NCBI GenBank assembly: GCA_963743595.1 | Contig: CAVURW010000036.1 | Coordinates: 1 to 64,000 of the forward strand | DNA from: CAVURW01 sp963743595 | GTDB taxonomy: Bacteria; Verrucomicrobiota; Verrucomicrobiia; Methylacidiphilales; UBA1321 | Direction: 5' to 3' | Length of the DNA stretch: 64,000 nucleotides | Part shown: one piece after another, positions 45,357-54,225 of the stretch | How the letters are laid out: every line of letters begins with the position of its first letter | Numbering within the stretch: position 1 is the first letter of the stretch | Position numbers and translations under genes: made by a program | The notes under the pieces: generated by a model | The model's database searches: none | The model's input: only the letters and a program-made list of their open reading frames with translations | Told to the model about the DNA's origin: nothing

Positions 45357-46703
45357 ATGCCAACCGTCTACCTAAAAACCTACGGTTGCCAGATGAACGT
45401 CCGCGATACCGAGCAGGTAACGCGCGATCTCCTCAGCAGCGGCTACGTTCTTTCTGAAGACGAAGCCTCTGCCGATGTGATCTTGCTGAACACCTGCTCC
45501 GTGCGCGATATGGCCGAGCAAAAAGCGATCGGCAAGATGCGAGCCACGGCGGGTCGCCGTCGCGCGGAGCCGCCGGTTCTCGGATTTCTCGGGTGCATGG
45601 CGCAGAGTCGCGCGCAGGAACTGGTTCGCGATGTGCCGGGCGTTAATCTCGTGGTGGGCACGCAGAAATTCCACAAGACCGCTGATTACGTCGATCAACT
45701 TCTGGGCCGCGATTCGGGTCGTCGACCGCTCGGCGCGATCGTTGACGTGGAAGAGGAGACCGGTTCACAAAACACGATTCGCGACCATGATTTGACGCCA
45801 AACCAAGTCACCGCGTTTGTGTCGATCATGCAGGGCTGCAATATGCACTGCACATTCTGCATCGTCCCTAGCACGCGTGGTTCGGAACGGTCGCGCCCGA
45901 TAGGCGATATTGTTACGGAGGTGGAGAAACTGGCGGCCAGCGGCGTTAAAGAGGTCACGCTTTTAGGGCAAATCGTGAATCTTTACGGTCGACACGAATT
46001 TCCGACGATTGAGGAGCGCTCGCCCTTTGCGCAATTGCTCCGTGCGGTTTGCGCCGTACCGGGCATTCAACGCGTGCGGTTCACATCGCCCCATCCCATC
46101 GGATTTAAGAAGGACATCGTGGCCTGTTTTGCGGAACTGCCGAACCTTTGTGAGCACGTCCATCTGCCGATGCAATCGGGGAGCAATCGCATCTTAAAAG
46201 CGATGCATCGCGGCTACACTCCAGGGCGTTATCTTGAGCTGATTCAACACCTGCGCGAGGCCCGGCCCGATATCTCGTTTACCACCGATATCATCGTCGG
46301 TTTTCCCGGCGAAACTGAAGGCGATTTCCAGGAAACAGTGAGTCTCGTTCGCCAGGTGGAGTTTGATAACGCGTTCATTTTCCGCTATTCCCCGCGCCGC
46401 GACACGCCCGCCGCGACGATGGAAAATCAGCTCTCGGAAGAGGTTAAAATGGCCCGCAACCAAACTCTGCTCACGGTGCTGGATGAACTGGCGGCCAAAC
46501 GAGTCGCCGCCACGTTAAACACACACGTGGAGATTCTAGTGGAGGGAGAAAGCCGGACCAACGTGAATCGGTTTCAGGGTCGAACGCGGACCAATCGCCT
46601 CGTGCTGATCGAAGCTAATGAGCGTTGGCGCGGACAGTTGCTGCCGGTAAGGTTGGTGGAATCGACCGGCTTTACGTACTACGCTGAGCCTGTTTTGGTG
46701 TGA
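45357..46703 (+). CDS. miaB: tRNA-2-methylthio-N6-dimethylallyladenosine synthase
   Basis: A 448-residue radical-SAM methylthiotransferase that adds the methylthio group to i6A37 of tRNAs. The N-terminal cluster-binding region starts TYGCQMN (Cys11) with NTCSVRDMAEQKAIG; the radical-SAM cysteines are C161, C165 and C168 in GCNMHCTFC, followed by IVPSTRG; a C-terminal TRAM domain starts near residue 385 (VEILVEGESRTN). These features separate MiaB from RimO and MtaB. It stands alone downstream of ilvB, 56 bases after its stop. Confidence 0.95.
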   Translation: MPTVYLKTYGCQMNVRDTEQVTRDLLSSGYVLSEDEASADVILLNTCSVRDMAEQKAIGKMRATAGRRRAEPPVLGFLGCMAQSRAQELVRDVPGVNLVVGTQKFHKTADYVDQLLGRDSGRRPLGAIVDVEEETGSQNTIRDHDLTPNQVTAFVSIMQGCNMHCTFCIVPSTRGSERSRPIGDIVTEVEKLAASGVKEVTLLGQIVNLYGRHEFPTIEERSPFAQLLRAVCAVPGIQRVRFTSPHPIGFKKDIVACFAELPNLCEHVHLPMQSGSNRILKAMHRGYTPGRYLELIQHLREARPDISFTTDIIVGFPGETEGDFQETVSLVRQVEFDNAFIFRYSPRRDTPAATMENQLSEEVKMARNQTLLTVLDELAAKRVAATLNTHVEILVEGESRTNVNRFQGRTRTNRLVLIEANERWRGQLLPVRLVESTGFTYYAEPVLV

Positions 46704-46745
46704 TTCCGCCGGTGCTCGCGCCGCATTTGGCAGCCCTAGGTTGAG

Positions 46746-47927
46746 CTACATCGACCCGGCTGAACTCTGATCGACGCCTTCTTCCGAGGTCTCTGTTGGC
46801 CCTTCAACGCCGTGTTGATGCTGAGGGTGATGGGCGGCGGGGCCATGCCCTTTATGGCTATGGTCCTTGGTGTGCGCGCGGTCGTGTTCACCCATTCGCA
46901 TGAGATCCCGTTCCTGCATCGAGAGGCCCTTGGAAATGTTCGCAACGATGGAAGAGGGATTAATCGCGAACTTGGGATTGCCGGGGAACATCAAAATGGG
47001 TCGAGACGGAGATGGCGACATCTTTAGCGAGGCACTCCCTGATCCGCTGGACGAGGATTTCTTACTGGAGCTTCCGGAACTTGATCCACCAGAGTTACTC
47101 GGGCTGGAACCGCCGCTGGTGTGCTTTTTCGAGTGATGGTCTTTGGCATATTTGCCTGTGAAAACTGCATCTTGTGTCGTGCCATCTGCGAATCGTACCT
47201 TCACCACATTGCCCGGTTCCATGGCCAATTTGCTCAGGTGATCGGCGCGATTGAGAAGAGTGTTACCCTCAAAAACACGGCTGGAAACCTGTGAAATCAC
47301 GCGCTCTCGACCCTGTTTGTCGCGGGTGCGCTGTTCCGTTTTCTCAGCTTCTTGGACAATACGTTGCCCCTCTTCATCGACATCCAGAATTTCACTCTCC
47401 ATGGCCATCGAGAACTCTTCGAAATCGAGCAAATCATCGAGATCGTCTTCCAACTCTTCCAACTCCGGGCCATCCGCGACGTCCACCGTCATGATCTCGG
47501 AGCCGATGATGCCCTTGTCCCCGGAAACGGGTAAAACCATGGAGTCCTCGATCTTATCGGGCTTTTCGGAAGGCTTTTCTTTTTCCTCCGCCTTTTTCTC
47601 CAAGCAAATTTCATGGCGGGCAGCAACTCGTTCCGCGACTTCTTCTTGGGTAAGGTGAACTTCGCTGTCCACCTGCTTGGCTTTTCGCAATTCTTGCTGA
47701 AGTACCATGGCTTGGCGTTTCGCCAGACGCATGATTTCGCGATTATCCGCCAGGCACCGTTCCAGATGGGAACGCTCCTCGTCAGTCGTCGTCGAACCCA
47801 ATTTACCCTTGATGCTTCGAACGACCTGACTGTCCCCCTCCACTTCCTTCACGGAAGCGACCCATCGCTTGATCAAATCATCGACTTCCACATCCTCCGC
47901 GGTAAATCGAAATGCAGCACTGTCCAT
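46746..47927 (-). CDS. Unrecognised charged low-complexity protein with shared C-terminal module
   Basis: A 393-residue protein of unknown family. The first 120 residues form a charged coiled coil (RSHLERCLADNREIMRLAKRQ), then an acidic stretch (ELEELEDDLDDLLDFEEF). A module starts near residue 245 (VVKVRFADGTTQDAVFTGKYAKD), is interrupted by a Ser/Gly/Lys linker, and resumes as RPILMFPGNPKFAINPSSIVANISKGLSM; the tail is His-rich. The same module occurs in the upstream neighbour (47969-48961). No signal peptide. AAGAGGG five bases before the ATG is a good ribosome binding site. It is the last of three same-strand genes, probably one operon. Confidence 0.7.
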   Translation of the reverse strand: MDSAAFRFTAEDVEVDDLIKRWVASVKEVEGDSQVVRSIKGKLGSTTTDEERSHLERCLADNREIMRLAKRQAMVLQQELRKAKQVDSEVHLTQEEVAERVAARHEICLEKKAEEKEKPSEKPDKIEDSMVLPVSGDKGIIGSEIMTVDVADGPELEELEDDLDDLLDFEEFSMAMESEILDVDEEGQRIVQEAEKTEQRTRDKQGRERVISQVSSRVFEGNTLLNRADHLSKLAMEPGNVVKVRFADGTTQDAVFTGKYAKDHHSKKHTSGGSSPSNSGGSSSGSSSKKSSSSGSGSASLKMSPSPSRPILMFPGNPKFAINPSSIVANISKGLSMQERDLMRMGEHDRAHTKDHSHKGHGPAAHHPQHQHGVEGPTETSEEGVDQSSAGSM

Positions 47928-47940
47928 CTTGCCCTCTTTT

Positions 47941-47964
47941 CTTTAGAGAAAACTTTAGAGAAAA
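47941..47964. repeat. 12-base tandem duplication before a start codon
   Basis: CTTTAGAGAAAA occurs twice in direct succession. It lies just upstream of the ribosome binding site of the gene ending at 46746 and may change spacing or leader structure. Two perfect copies suggest a recent slippage event. Confidence 0.8.
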
Positions 47965-47968
47965 CTCG

Positions 47969-48961
47969 TTACATCCGCATGCCGGTGCCGCGATTCTCTT
48001 CTTCTTTGTTCTTTAAACCAGGCAGATCCATTTCGATGCCCTTGGTGACGTTCGCCGTGATAGAGGCTGCATCCATGGCAAAGCTCTCGCTGCCGGGGAA
48101 CGAAACCACGGGGCGCTTCGTCGGCGCTCCATTCGGGCCAACGCCTTCTGCAAATTTACCGGTGAACTGCCCTTCATGGACAGAGCCATCGTTGAACTTT
48201 ACCTTGATCTTGTCGCCAGCTTCCAGGCCGAGATCGGTTTTGACGCTTGTTTGCCCCAGGCTCTGCTCGCCCGCGTAGGCACGCTCGATCGTGTCGGCGT
48301 TACCCCGTTGCGGCCCCTTTTTCTTCTTGGAGGCGCTCATGTCGGTCTCCGCTTCGGTAACGATGGCGGTGCCTTTCTCGTCGTAACCGACGATCTTGGT
48401 CTGCTTATCGCGCGTGAGTGTCTCCTTCTTGGAGTCCTCAGCACCGGCAGCCACTTCCTCTGGAGTGGCATCTTCGCCCTTGGCCTCATTGACATTCTTA
48501 TGGTGGGCAGCCAACCGCTTGGCCCGCTCTTGTTCCGCTAAGGCAAGCGCCTGCTGAAGCTTATCGGTTTGGACGCCCTCTTGCTCGCCTTCGCCCTTCT
48601 TCTTGCCTTTACCCTGGCCGAGACCTTGACCATGGCCTTGTTGCTCAGCGGCAGCCTCGGCGGCTTCGCGCGCTTCCAGAGCTTGCATTTGTTGCTGCAA
48701 CTCGCGCTCGTGCGCCTCAGTCCAGTAGACCATCGTTTGGCCGTTGCTGGTGAATAAAGTGTTGTCGATCTTAGAGGCATGTTCCGCAGCACCCGCATCT
48801 TCCGGGGCGCGGTCTCGGCCTTGTTTCTCCGTGACGCCGGTGTACGACATCAGGTTTTCCCACCAATTCCCCATCGTCGCTTCCGTAGGGACGACGTGCG
48901 CGTAGCTTTCGCCCCCTTGACCCAAGATTTCGGTACGTTCGTCTTGTCTAATTTCGGCCAT
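47969..48961 (-). CDS. Unrecognised Glu/Gln/Lys-rich protein with shared C-terminal module
   Basis: A 330-residue protein of unknown family, without signal peptide. After a short N-terminal region (GNWWENLMSYTGV) it has a Glu/Ala/Gln coiled coil near residues 85-115, a Gly/Gln/Lys linker, a second helical part, and a C-terminal module from about 255: DKIKVKFNDGSVHEGQFTGKFAEG, then RPVVSFPGSESFAMDAASITANVTKGIEM. This aligns by eye with the last part of the neighbouring 393-residue protein, so the two genes arose by duplication of that module. A linking TRDKQ segment is also shared. It is the middle gene of the three-gene group. Confidence 0.7.
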   Translation of the reverse strand: MAEIRQDERTEILGQGGESYAHVVPTEATMGNWWENLMSYTGVTEKQGRDRAPEDAGAAEHASKIDNTLFTSNGQTMVYWTEAHERELQQQMQALEAREAAEAAAEQQGHGQGLGQGKGKKKGEGEQEGVQTDKLQQALALAEQERAKRLAAHHKNVNEAKGEDATPEEVAAGAEDSKKETLTRDKQTKIVGYDEKGTAIVTEAETDMSASKKKKGPQRGNADTIERAYAGEQSLGQTSVKTDLGLEAGDKIKVKFNDGSVHEGQFTGKFAEGVGPNGAPTKRPVVSFPGSESFAMDAASITANVTKGIEMDLPGLKNKEEENRGTGMRM

Positions 48962-49035
48962 AGGTATAGTTCCGGTTAGAATTCTTACTTTTTTGTAATG
49001 CTAGCGCGAATACCAATTTGGAAAAGCTTATTTTT

Positions 49036-49815
49036 TTAATGCATTCCCGCACCCATCGCGCCGGATTCACCCTGCTTTTCGTGCTGGGTTTGGCCTTCGG
49101 AGGGTAACGTATAGTGCTCGGGGCTCACCTTCTCAGCTTGAGATTGAGCGATGTACGACACCGTTTCCATCACCGAGCGGTGGCAAATCGTCTCCAGATG
49201 GAGCGCCTGCTGCAAGAGAGGCACCTCAGAGCCGTAATTGTTCGCCACCTGCTCCATGCCATCGTGAAGCGCTAGGTGTGCGGCCTTTTCTTCCAGGTTC
49301 ACGCCGTCCAGTGGAGGGTGCATGGGCACCAGCGTCTTGCTCGTCTCCACTTCCGCGCCATTCGCCAGCTTGATTCGCGAGGACGCAGAAAGCTCACCGG
49401 CTTCGTGATGTTGAACATCGGTCGTCACTTCCGATACAAACGGGCTATCGGTCAGCAACTTTTCAAGACTCTTAGATCCGGGCAAAGGTGCGACAGTAAA
49501 ACGGCCCGCTTGTTCGTCGTAGCAGGGCACGAGTTCTGGCCCGCCCTTTTCGCGGTTAAGCGTCAGCCCGCACTCGGCGAGGCTCTCCACTGCACCCCAA
49601 AATTCCACAGGAGGAGTGCCCGCCACACGCTTCTGTTGAGGCAAAGTAGGGTCTGAGACGTAACTGATTGCTGAGGCAATGGTCTCGTCCACGCTGGGCA
49701 CGTGACTGCCGTTATGGGAAGCTTGTTCCAGCGCGCGGCTGAGGGCCTGACGTACCCGAGGGTCGTGAGAGGCCGCTACAATGTTCCCGATGTTCTCTTC
49801 TACTCCTTTTTCCAT
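49036..49815 (-). CDS. Unrecognised soluble protein, first gene of a three-gene group
   Basis: A 259-residue protein not assigned to any family. The N-terminus is helical (NIGNIVAASHDPRVRQALSRALEQA), the middle has beta-type sequence (VEFWGAVESLAECGLTLNRE, SRIKLANGAEVETSKTLVPMHPPLDGV), and the C-terminal third is helical with several His residues (HLETICHRSVMETVSYIAQ), ending in a Gly/Ala/Met/His tail. SRIKLANGAEV faintly resembles the IKVKFNDGSV start of the module in the next two genes. No signal peptide or membrane helix. A good sigma-70 promoter lies upstream (49876-49904), so the group is probably transcribed from here. Confidence 0.65.
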   Translation of the reverse strand: MEKGVEENIGNIVAASHDPRVRQALSRALEQASHNGSHVPSVDETIASAISYVSDPTLPQQKRVAGTPPVEFWGAVESLAECGLTLNREKGGPELVPCYDEQAGRFTVAPLPGSKSLEKLLTDSPFVSEVTTDVQHHEAGELSASSRIKLANGAEVETSKTLVPMHPPLDGVNLEEKAAHLALHDGMEQVANNYGSEVPLLQQALHLETICHRSVMETVSYIAQSQAEKVSPEHYTLPSEGQTQHEKQGESGAMGAGMH

Positions 49816-49875
49816 TTTCGTCGTTCTTCCTGGTTCTCTAGATCAGTTTGTGTGCTGTTGTCCAACACTCCACAT

Positions 49876-49904
49876 CGAATACTCTACAAGCCGTTTCTTG
49901 TCAA
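49876..49904 (-). promoter_or_regulatory. Sigma-70 promoter for the 49815-46746 gene group
   Basis: On the minus strand a perfect -35 TTGACA (49904-49899) and a -10 TATTCG (49881-49876) are 17 bases apart. Transcription would start near 49868, about 50 bases before the ATG at 49815. Confidence 0.6.
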
Positions 49905-49982
49905 TAAATCGTTTTCTTTACACTTCTTCTTGCCAAACTCTCGCCTTCTTAATAACCTGCTAACACTAGAAAGCGATTATAT

Positions 49983-50414
49983 ATGTCTAAAGAAAACAAC
50001 TCCAAAGTCGAAGCCATCATTTCCCAGTACATGAGTGAGCTCGGAAAACGTGGCGGTTCCAGAACCACTGAGAAGAAAGTGAAGTCCGCTGTCGATAACG
50101 TCGGCAAGGCTCGCCAAGTGCGCCAAGAGAAGATGCAACGTTGGATGAGAGAAGCGGCTGAAGCGGTCACAACCGACATCATCGCTCATTTGCAAGCGGT
50201 CGGTCCAGATCAAATCAAAGCACGCATCGCAGACCCCTCCACATTGGAGACCGCGTTCCATCAAATTGTCTTCACGCACATCAGCCGTTCCCGCTCTGAC
50301 GAGTCCAAGCGCCGCAAGGACTGGAAAACGCGTCACCAAGAAAAGGTCACACGTACAGCTGCAGCTCCCGTCGCTGCACCTGCCGTAGCGGAACCTGCTC
50401 TGGCCGTTCACTAA
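49983..50414 (+). CDS. Hypothetical basic helical protein
   Basis: Not recognised. The 143-residue product is strongly basic and helical (SELGKRGGSRTTEKKVKSAVDNVGKARQVRQEKMQRWMREAAEAV), followed by a Pro/Ala tail (APVAAPAVAEPALAV). It lacks a signal peptide or membrane helix. The charge pattern suits nucleic-acid or acidic-protein binding, which would complement the acidic neighbours, but this is only inference from composition. It is divergent from the three-gene group and is followed by a strong terminator. The antisense open frame over the same bases has no such composition and was discarded. Confidence 0.7.
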   Translation: MSKENNSKVEAIISQYMSELGKRGGSRTTEKKVKSAVDNVGKARQVRQEKMQRWMREAAEAVTTDIIAHLQAVGPDQIKARIADPSTLETAFHQIVFTHISRSRSDESKRRKDWKTRHQEKVTRTAAAPVAAPAVAEPALAVH

Positions 50415-50452
50415 TTCGGCTCAGAATCGGTTATCGGTTCTGAACATAAATC

Positions 50453-50482
50453 GCCTCTGGGCTCACTTCCAGGGGCTTTTTT
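50453..50482 (+). terminator. Rho-independent terminator
   Basis: GCCTCTGG (50453-50460) pairs with CCAGGGGC (50469-50476), with one G-T pair, and six T residues follow. A second weaker hairpin (CAGAATCG with CGGTTCTG, 50422-50442) lies between the stop codon and this terminator. Confidence 0.88.
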
Positions 50483-50543
50483 GTGACTTAAAACGTCATT
50501 CTGCGCCGCTGTTCGAGCGTACAGATCTGTGTACATTGTCTGC

Positions 50544-51038
50544 ATGAGATTGCCTGATCGCTTTGACCTAGCCGTTCGAAAGATCCGAACCACCGCAGAT
50601 ACTCATCGACAGATCGACATTCTGCTCGGTGCGCTTCTGGCACAAAAGACCCTCTTTCTCTGGAATATCGGCACGCAAGAAACGCCGGCTCCCGCCATAT
50701 CCGAGATCGAGGGGACCCCGGCCATGATCGTTTTCTCCGATGCCCTGCGCCTCTCAGAAGCGATGGACAATTACGACTCCGACTCCTCGAAGAGGAACAT
50801 CGATTCAACCGGCCTGATCGCCCTCACCTCAGACCACGCATTTGCCACGGCAATCGCCCTAAACACCGCACTTCTCGTCAATCCCCTCTCCGGTGAGGAT
50901 ACTTTCTACGTCTCCAAAGAACATCTGGAACCGTTCTACAATGAATGGCGGGCCTCGGTGCAGAGCCAAGCGCTGGGGTTTTGGATCCCGAATATCACCA
51001 CGGAAGAAGAGGATTTCTGGCAAGAACAGGGTCTCTGA
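50544..51038 (+). CDS. SseB-like N-terminal-domain protein
   Basis: A 164-residue soluble protein that resembles the SseB protein N-terminal domain: a helix with LLGALLAQKTLFLWNI, then PAMIVFSDALRLSEAM and AFATAIALNTALLVNPLSGEDTFYVSKEHLEPF. In this family the domain occurs in small proteins of uncertain role, so no reaction can be named. The start at 50544 (MRLPDRFDLAV) is chosen over a GTG/ATG five codons upstream; both lack a strong ribosome binding site. The C-terminal acidic end (TTEEEDFWQEQGL) overlaps only shadow frames. The fucosidase gene follows after 50 bases. Confidence 0.65.
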   Translation: MRLPDRFDLAVRKIRTTADTHRQIDILLGALLAQKTLFLWNIGTQETPAPAISEIEGTPAMIVFSDALRLSEAMDNYDSDSSKRNIDSTGLIALTSDHAFATAIALNTALLVNPLSGEDTFYVSKEHLEPFYNEWRASVQSQALGFWIPNITTEEEDFWQEQGL

Positions 51039-51088
51039 TTTCGTCTGAATTCGTGAAACTTTTTGAAACGTGGCGGGTTTCGATCTCT

Positions 51089-52606
51089 ATGTCCCGCCCT
51101 TTTTGTTCTCCAAACCGCTTCACCCTTTGCTTTATAAGCACACTCATTGCGCTGGTTTGCCTGGGCTCGCACGCCACTGCGCAAACGCCGACTCCAGCCG
51201 ATTCGAGCGGTGATCCCTTCGCCCCGACGACGCAGTCGTTTAACAACTACAAATGTCCGGAGTGGTTTCGCGACGCCAAGTTCGGGATCTGGTCGCACTG
51301 GGGAGCTGACTCCGTTCCGGGCATCTCCAATAACTACGCACATGATATGTGGACCCAAGGCGGTTCCGACTACAACTGGCACCTGGCGCATTACGGACAC
51401 CCCAGCAAGGTGGGCTACCTGGACGTGATCGAGAGCTGGAAAGCGGAGAAATGGGATCCCGACGCCTTGGTGGCGAAGTACAAAGCGGCAGGCGCGCGCT
51501 ACGTGGTTGCACTGGCGACTCACCACGATAACGTCGATTGTTTCGATTCTACTTATCACGAGTGGAATTCCGTAAAGCACGGCCCGCACAAGGACATCGT
51601 GGGTCTCTGGCGCGCCGCGACTCTGAAGGCCGGTTTACGCTTCGGTGTCTCCTCCCACGCGGATGAACGGGGCTGGAATTACATGTACGGCGCCCGGCTC
51701 TCGGATACGACAGGTCCGCTCGCAGGCGTCCCGTACCAGGGAGCGAATCCCGCGTACGCCGCGCTCTACAACGATCCCAAAAGCGGCAAGGATAAGCCGC
51801 CGGAGAGCTGGAAGGCAGAGTGGCTACAGCGTCACACCGAGCTCGTGGATAAATATCACCCGGACCTGCTCTACTTTGACGGCGGAATTCCCCACGGCGA
51901 TTACGGAATGAAACTCATCGCACACTATCTCAATAACAACGCTAAAGAGCACGGCGGGCAGGAAGAGGCGGTGGTGAATGTGAAGGCGGGCTCGTTCGTA
52001 AAAGACTACGAGCGCGGCGTCTCAGCTGTTATCGCTGATAAGCCTTGGCAAGACGACACCTCGCTGGCCGGATGGTTTTACATCAACCGAAATCCACATG
52101 CAGACGGCCACTCGCTTGCCAAGAGCGCTCCGACCGTGATTCACACACTCATTGATGTCGTGAGCAAGAACGGGAATCTCCTCATCAATATGCCTCAAAA
52201 AGGCGACGGTAGCCTCTACCCGGAGTGCGAAGACGTGCTGGCCGAGTTGACCAAGTGGATACCGATCAATGGCGAAGGCATTTATGAGACGCGACCCTGG
52301 ACCGATTTCGGTGAAGGGCCGAACATCATCGAGGCCAAGTACATGAACGAGCTGAACCAGCCGCTCACCTGGCAAGACATTCGTTATACGACCAAGGGAA
52401 CGGTTCTCTATGCGTTCTGTTGCGGCATTCCGCAGGGTCCTGTGAAGATGACGAAGCTGGCATCAATTGCCGATAAAGTTAAGAGCATTAGCTTGTTGGG
52501 CAGCACCGAGAAGATCGATTGGAAAGCCGGTGCCGATGGCGTGACCATTCAGCCGAGCGCTAAATGGCCCTGCGACCACGCGATCTGCTACAAGATCGTT
52601 CAATAG
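51089..52606 (+). CDS. Secreted alpha-L-fucosidase (GH29)
   Basis: A 505-residue GH29 retaining fucosidase. A signal peptide (FTLCFISTLIALVCLGSHATAQ) directs it out of the cytoplasm. The catalytic barrel starts CPEWFRDAKFGIWSHWGADSVPG, the family's typical opening; AGARYVVALATHHDNVDCFDS and the nucleophile Asp264 in LLYFDGGIPHGDYG are clear, and KNGNLLINMPQKGDGSL is the conserved C-side of the barrel. It should release alpha-L-fucose from plant, algal or mucin glycans. The start at 51089 removes 48 codons of the longer frame, which overlap the upstream gene. The DUF2142 gene follows. Confidence 0.94.
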   Translation: MSRPFCSPNRFTLCFISTLIALVCLGSHATAQTPTPADSSGDPFAPTTQSFNNYKCPEWFRDAKFGIWSHWGADSVPGISNNYAHDMWTQGGSDYNWHLAHYGHPSKVGYLDVIESWKAEKWDPDALVAKYKAAGARYVVALATHHDNVDCFDSTYHEWNSVKHGPHKDIVGLWRAATLKAGLRFGVSSHADERGWNYMYGARLSDTTGPLAGVPYQGANPAYAALYNDPKSGKDKPPESWKAEWLQRHTELVDKYHPDLLYFDGGIPHGDYGMKLIAHYLNNNAKEHGGQEEAVVNVKAGSFVKDYERGVSAVIADKPWQDDTSLAGWFYINRNPHADGHSLAKSAPTVIHTLIDVVSKNGNLLINMPQKGDGSLYPECEDVLAELTKWIPINGEGIYETRPWTDFGEGPNIIEAKYMNELNQPLTWQDIRYTTKGTVLYAFCCGIPQGPVKMTKLASIADKVKSISLLGSTEKIDWKAGADGVTIQPSAKWPCDHAICYKIVQ

Positions 52607-52646
52607 AGGCTTTATTCGGAGCGTGCGGTCTGCTAATCGCTGAATC

Positions 52647-54089
52647 GTGCGTACTCTTTCACGGTTCGGCGAGAAATTTAGCCGGTTCGATCGCTGGATC
52701 CAGAAGCGCCTTGCGCTGATCTATTTGATCATAGCCCTGCCCTGTATTTTTGTATTCAGCCTGCTCACCCCGCCCATGGGCGCGACCGATGAGAGCAGCC
52801 ATTTCATTCGCTCCCTGGAGATTTCTGAGGGCGGCTTCTTTCCCTCCGTCAACCCGCCAAACCCACCCGGTGCCTGGGTGGAGGGCGATGTGGAAAAATT
52901 CGCGCTCTCGCCGCTGTTCCAACGCAACGTCGATATTACCTTCATCCACGACACGGCAGCGCAGACGTTCTTGACCTCGAGCGAAGAAGAGCGTCGAGAA
53001 GTCCGCGATCTCGGCTGGAAAGGCGACCGGGTCTTTCTCTGCGTGCCCACGACCTCATCGTACCCTGCAACCAGTTATGCCGTGACGGCGGTGACGCTTT
53101 TCGTTTGCCGCTGTTCAGGCGCGACTCTTCTGGAATCGTTTTACATGGGACGCTTGGCCAATGGCGTGGTCTCGGCTTTCACTTGCGCTCTGGCCTTGTG
53201 GTTGTGCGGCCGCTTTCGATTCTTTCTCTTCGCCGTTCTGAGCTTTCCGATGACTCTCTACCTTCAGGCATCGTACTCGCAAGATGCCGCGATCATCAAT
53301 GCCTCGGCGCTTGTCGTCGCTCTACTCTGTACCGACCGCGCAGTTCCCTTTTTTGTGAAATGGATTCCGCTGGGCGTTCTGATGTTTTGCATCGTCGCCG
53401 CAAAAATCTTTTACGCGCCTCTCTACCTGCTCACGTTTGTCGCGATCGAGTCACTTCGCGAAAGGCGGTACCGCGCTCTCATTCTTGCTCTCTCTTTTTC
53501 CATGATCTTGGTTCACAGTGCGTTAGAACCCCAAGTACCGCACGTTCGAGGCCCTCGCGCTAACGTCCAAGAACAGGTAAAGATCGTCACCCACAACCCG
53601 CGGACCTTTATCGTCGCTTGTTTCAATACGATCTACACGAAGGGAACCGATTTTCTGGAGGAGATCGTCGGCGTTTTAGGCTATTTAGAGGTCCCACTGC
53701 CCATCGCTTTGTACCGACTTTTCTTCATCGCCTTACTCAGTGGGTTGACACGCGATTTTCTCGATTTAAGGGAGACTCATCGCGCGGCGTATATCGGTAG
53801 TTCGTTGGCATCCCTGGGAGTCCTTGCTGCGATCGGCATGGGCATTTTGCTGATCGAGTACGTGTTCTGGTCGGTGCCCGGCGGCTCCACTATCGAAGGA
53901 ATACAAGGCCGCTATTTTCTCCCGCTGCTCATCTTTACGGTTGCTGCGCTAGGCCGCGATGTGCAACGTCCATCCTCGCGAGATCCGAGCCATTTGCTCT
54001 CAGCACTTTCGACGGTGACCTGCGTCGGAGTTGCCCTGACGACACCTTTTCTTTTAGTCCGCACTACAATCTCCTATTTGTACTCGTAG
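52647..54089 (+). CDS. DUF2142 family membrane protein
   Basis: A 480-residue integral membrane protein. It begins with a basic amphipathic segment and a first helix (LALIYLIIALPCIFVFSLL), then the family's outer-loop motif PPMGATDESSHFIRSLEIS, in which the Asp/Glu pair and His are the conserved features. About ten more helices follow, closing with EGIQGRYFLPLLIFTVAALG near residue 415. DUF2142 proteins resemble membrane glycosyltransferases of the GT39/GT-C kind, but the reaction is unproved. It starts at a GTG 40 bases after the fucosidase stop. Confidence 0.8.
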   Translation: MRTLSRFGEKFSRFDRWIQKRLALIYLIIALPCIFVFSLLTPPMGATDESSHFIRSLEISEGGFFPSVNPPNPPGAWVEGDVEKFALSPLFQRNVDITFIHDTAAQTFLTSSEEERREVRDLGWKGDRVFLCVPTTSSYPATSYAVTAVTLFVCRCSGATLLESFYMGRLANGVVSAFTCALALWLCGRFRFFLFAVLSFPMTLYLQASYSQDAAIINASALVVALLCTDRAVPFFVKWIPLGVLMFCIVAAKIFYAPLYLLTFVAIESLRERRYRALILALSFSMILVHSALEPQVPHVRGPRANVQEQVKIVTHNPRTFIVACFNTIYTKGTDFLEEIVGVLGYLEVPLPIALYRLFFIALLSGLTRDFLDLRETHRAAYIGSSLASLGVLAAIGMGILLIEYVFWSVPGGSTIEGIQGRYFLPLLIFTVAALGRDVQRPSSRDPSHLLSALSTVTCVGVALTTPFLLVRTTISYLYS

Positions 54090-54191
54090 TGCCTCATCCC
54101 CGGAATTTCTCAATCGCTTCGCCCTAGCGTTTAATTTGTAACTACTATCACTTCAATAGTCGACTCGCATAAAGTATTTCCGGGAAACCCC

Positions 54192-54219
54192 TTGATTATA
54201 CCGATCAGTCAACTATAGT
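54192..54219 (+). promoter_or_regulatory. Promoter with TetR-type operator, predicted leaderless
   Basis: TTGATT (54192-54197) and TATAGT (54214-54219) are 16 bases apart. Between them lies ACCGATCAGT (54200-54209), an imperfect palindrome like operators bound by TetR-family repressors. The -10 ends six bases before the ATG at 54226, so the transcript would begin at or within a base or two of the start codon. Autorepression by the gene downstream is the obvious reading. Confidence 0.5.
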
Positions 54220-54225
54220 GGTCCT

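Noticed and set aside
45357..46703. RimO or MtaB in place of MiaB
   Set aside because: The N-terminal and radical-SAM motifs and the TRAM region fit MiaB best.
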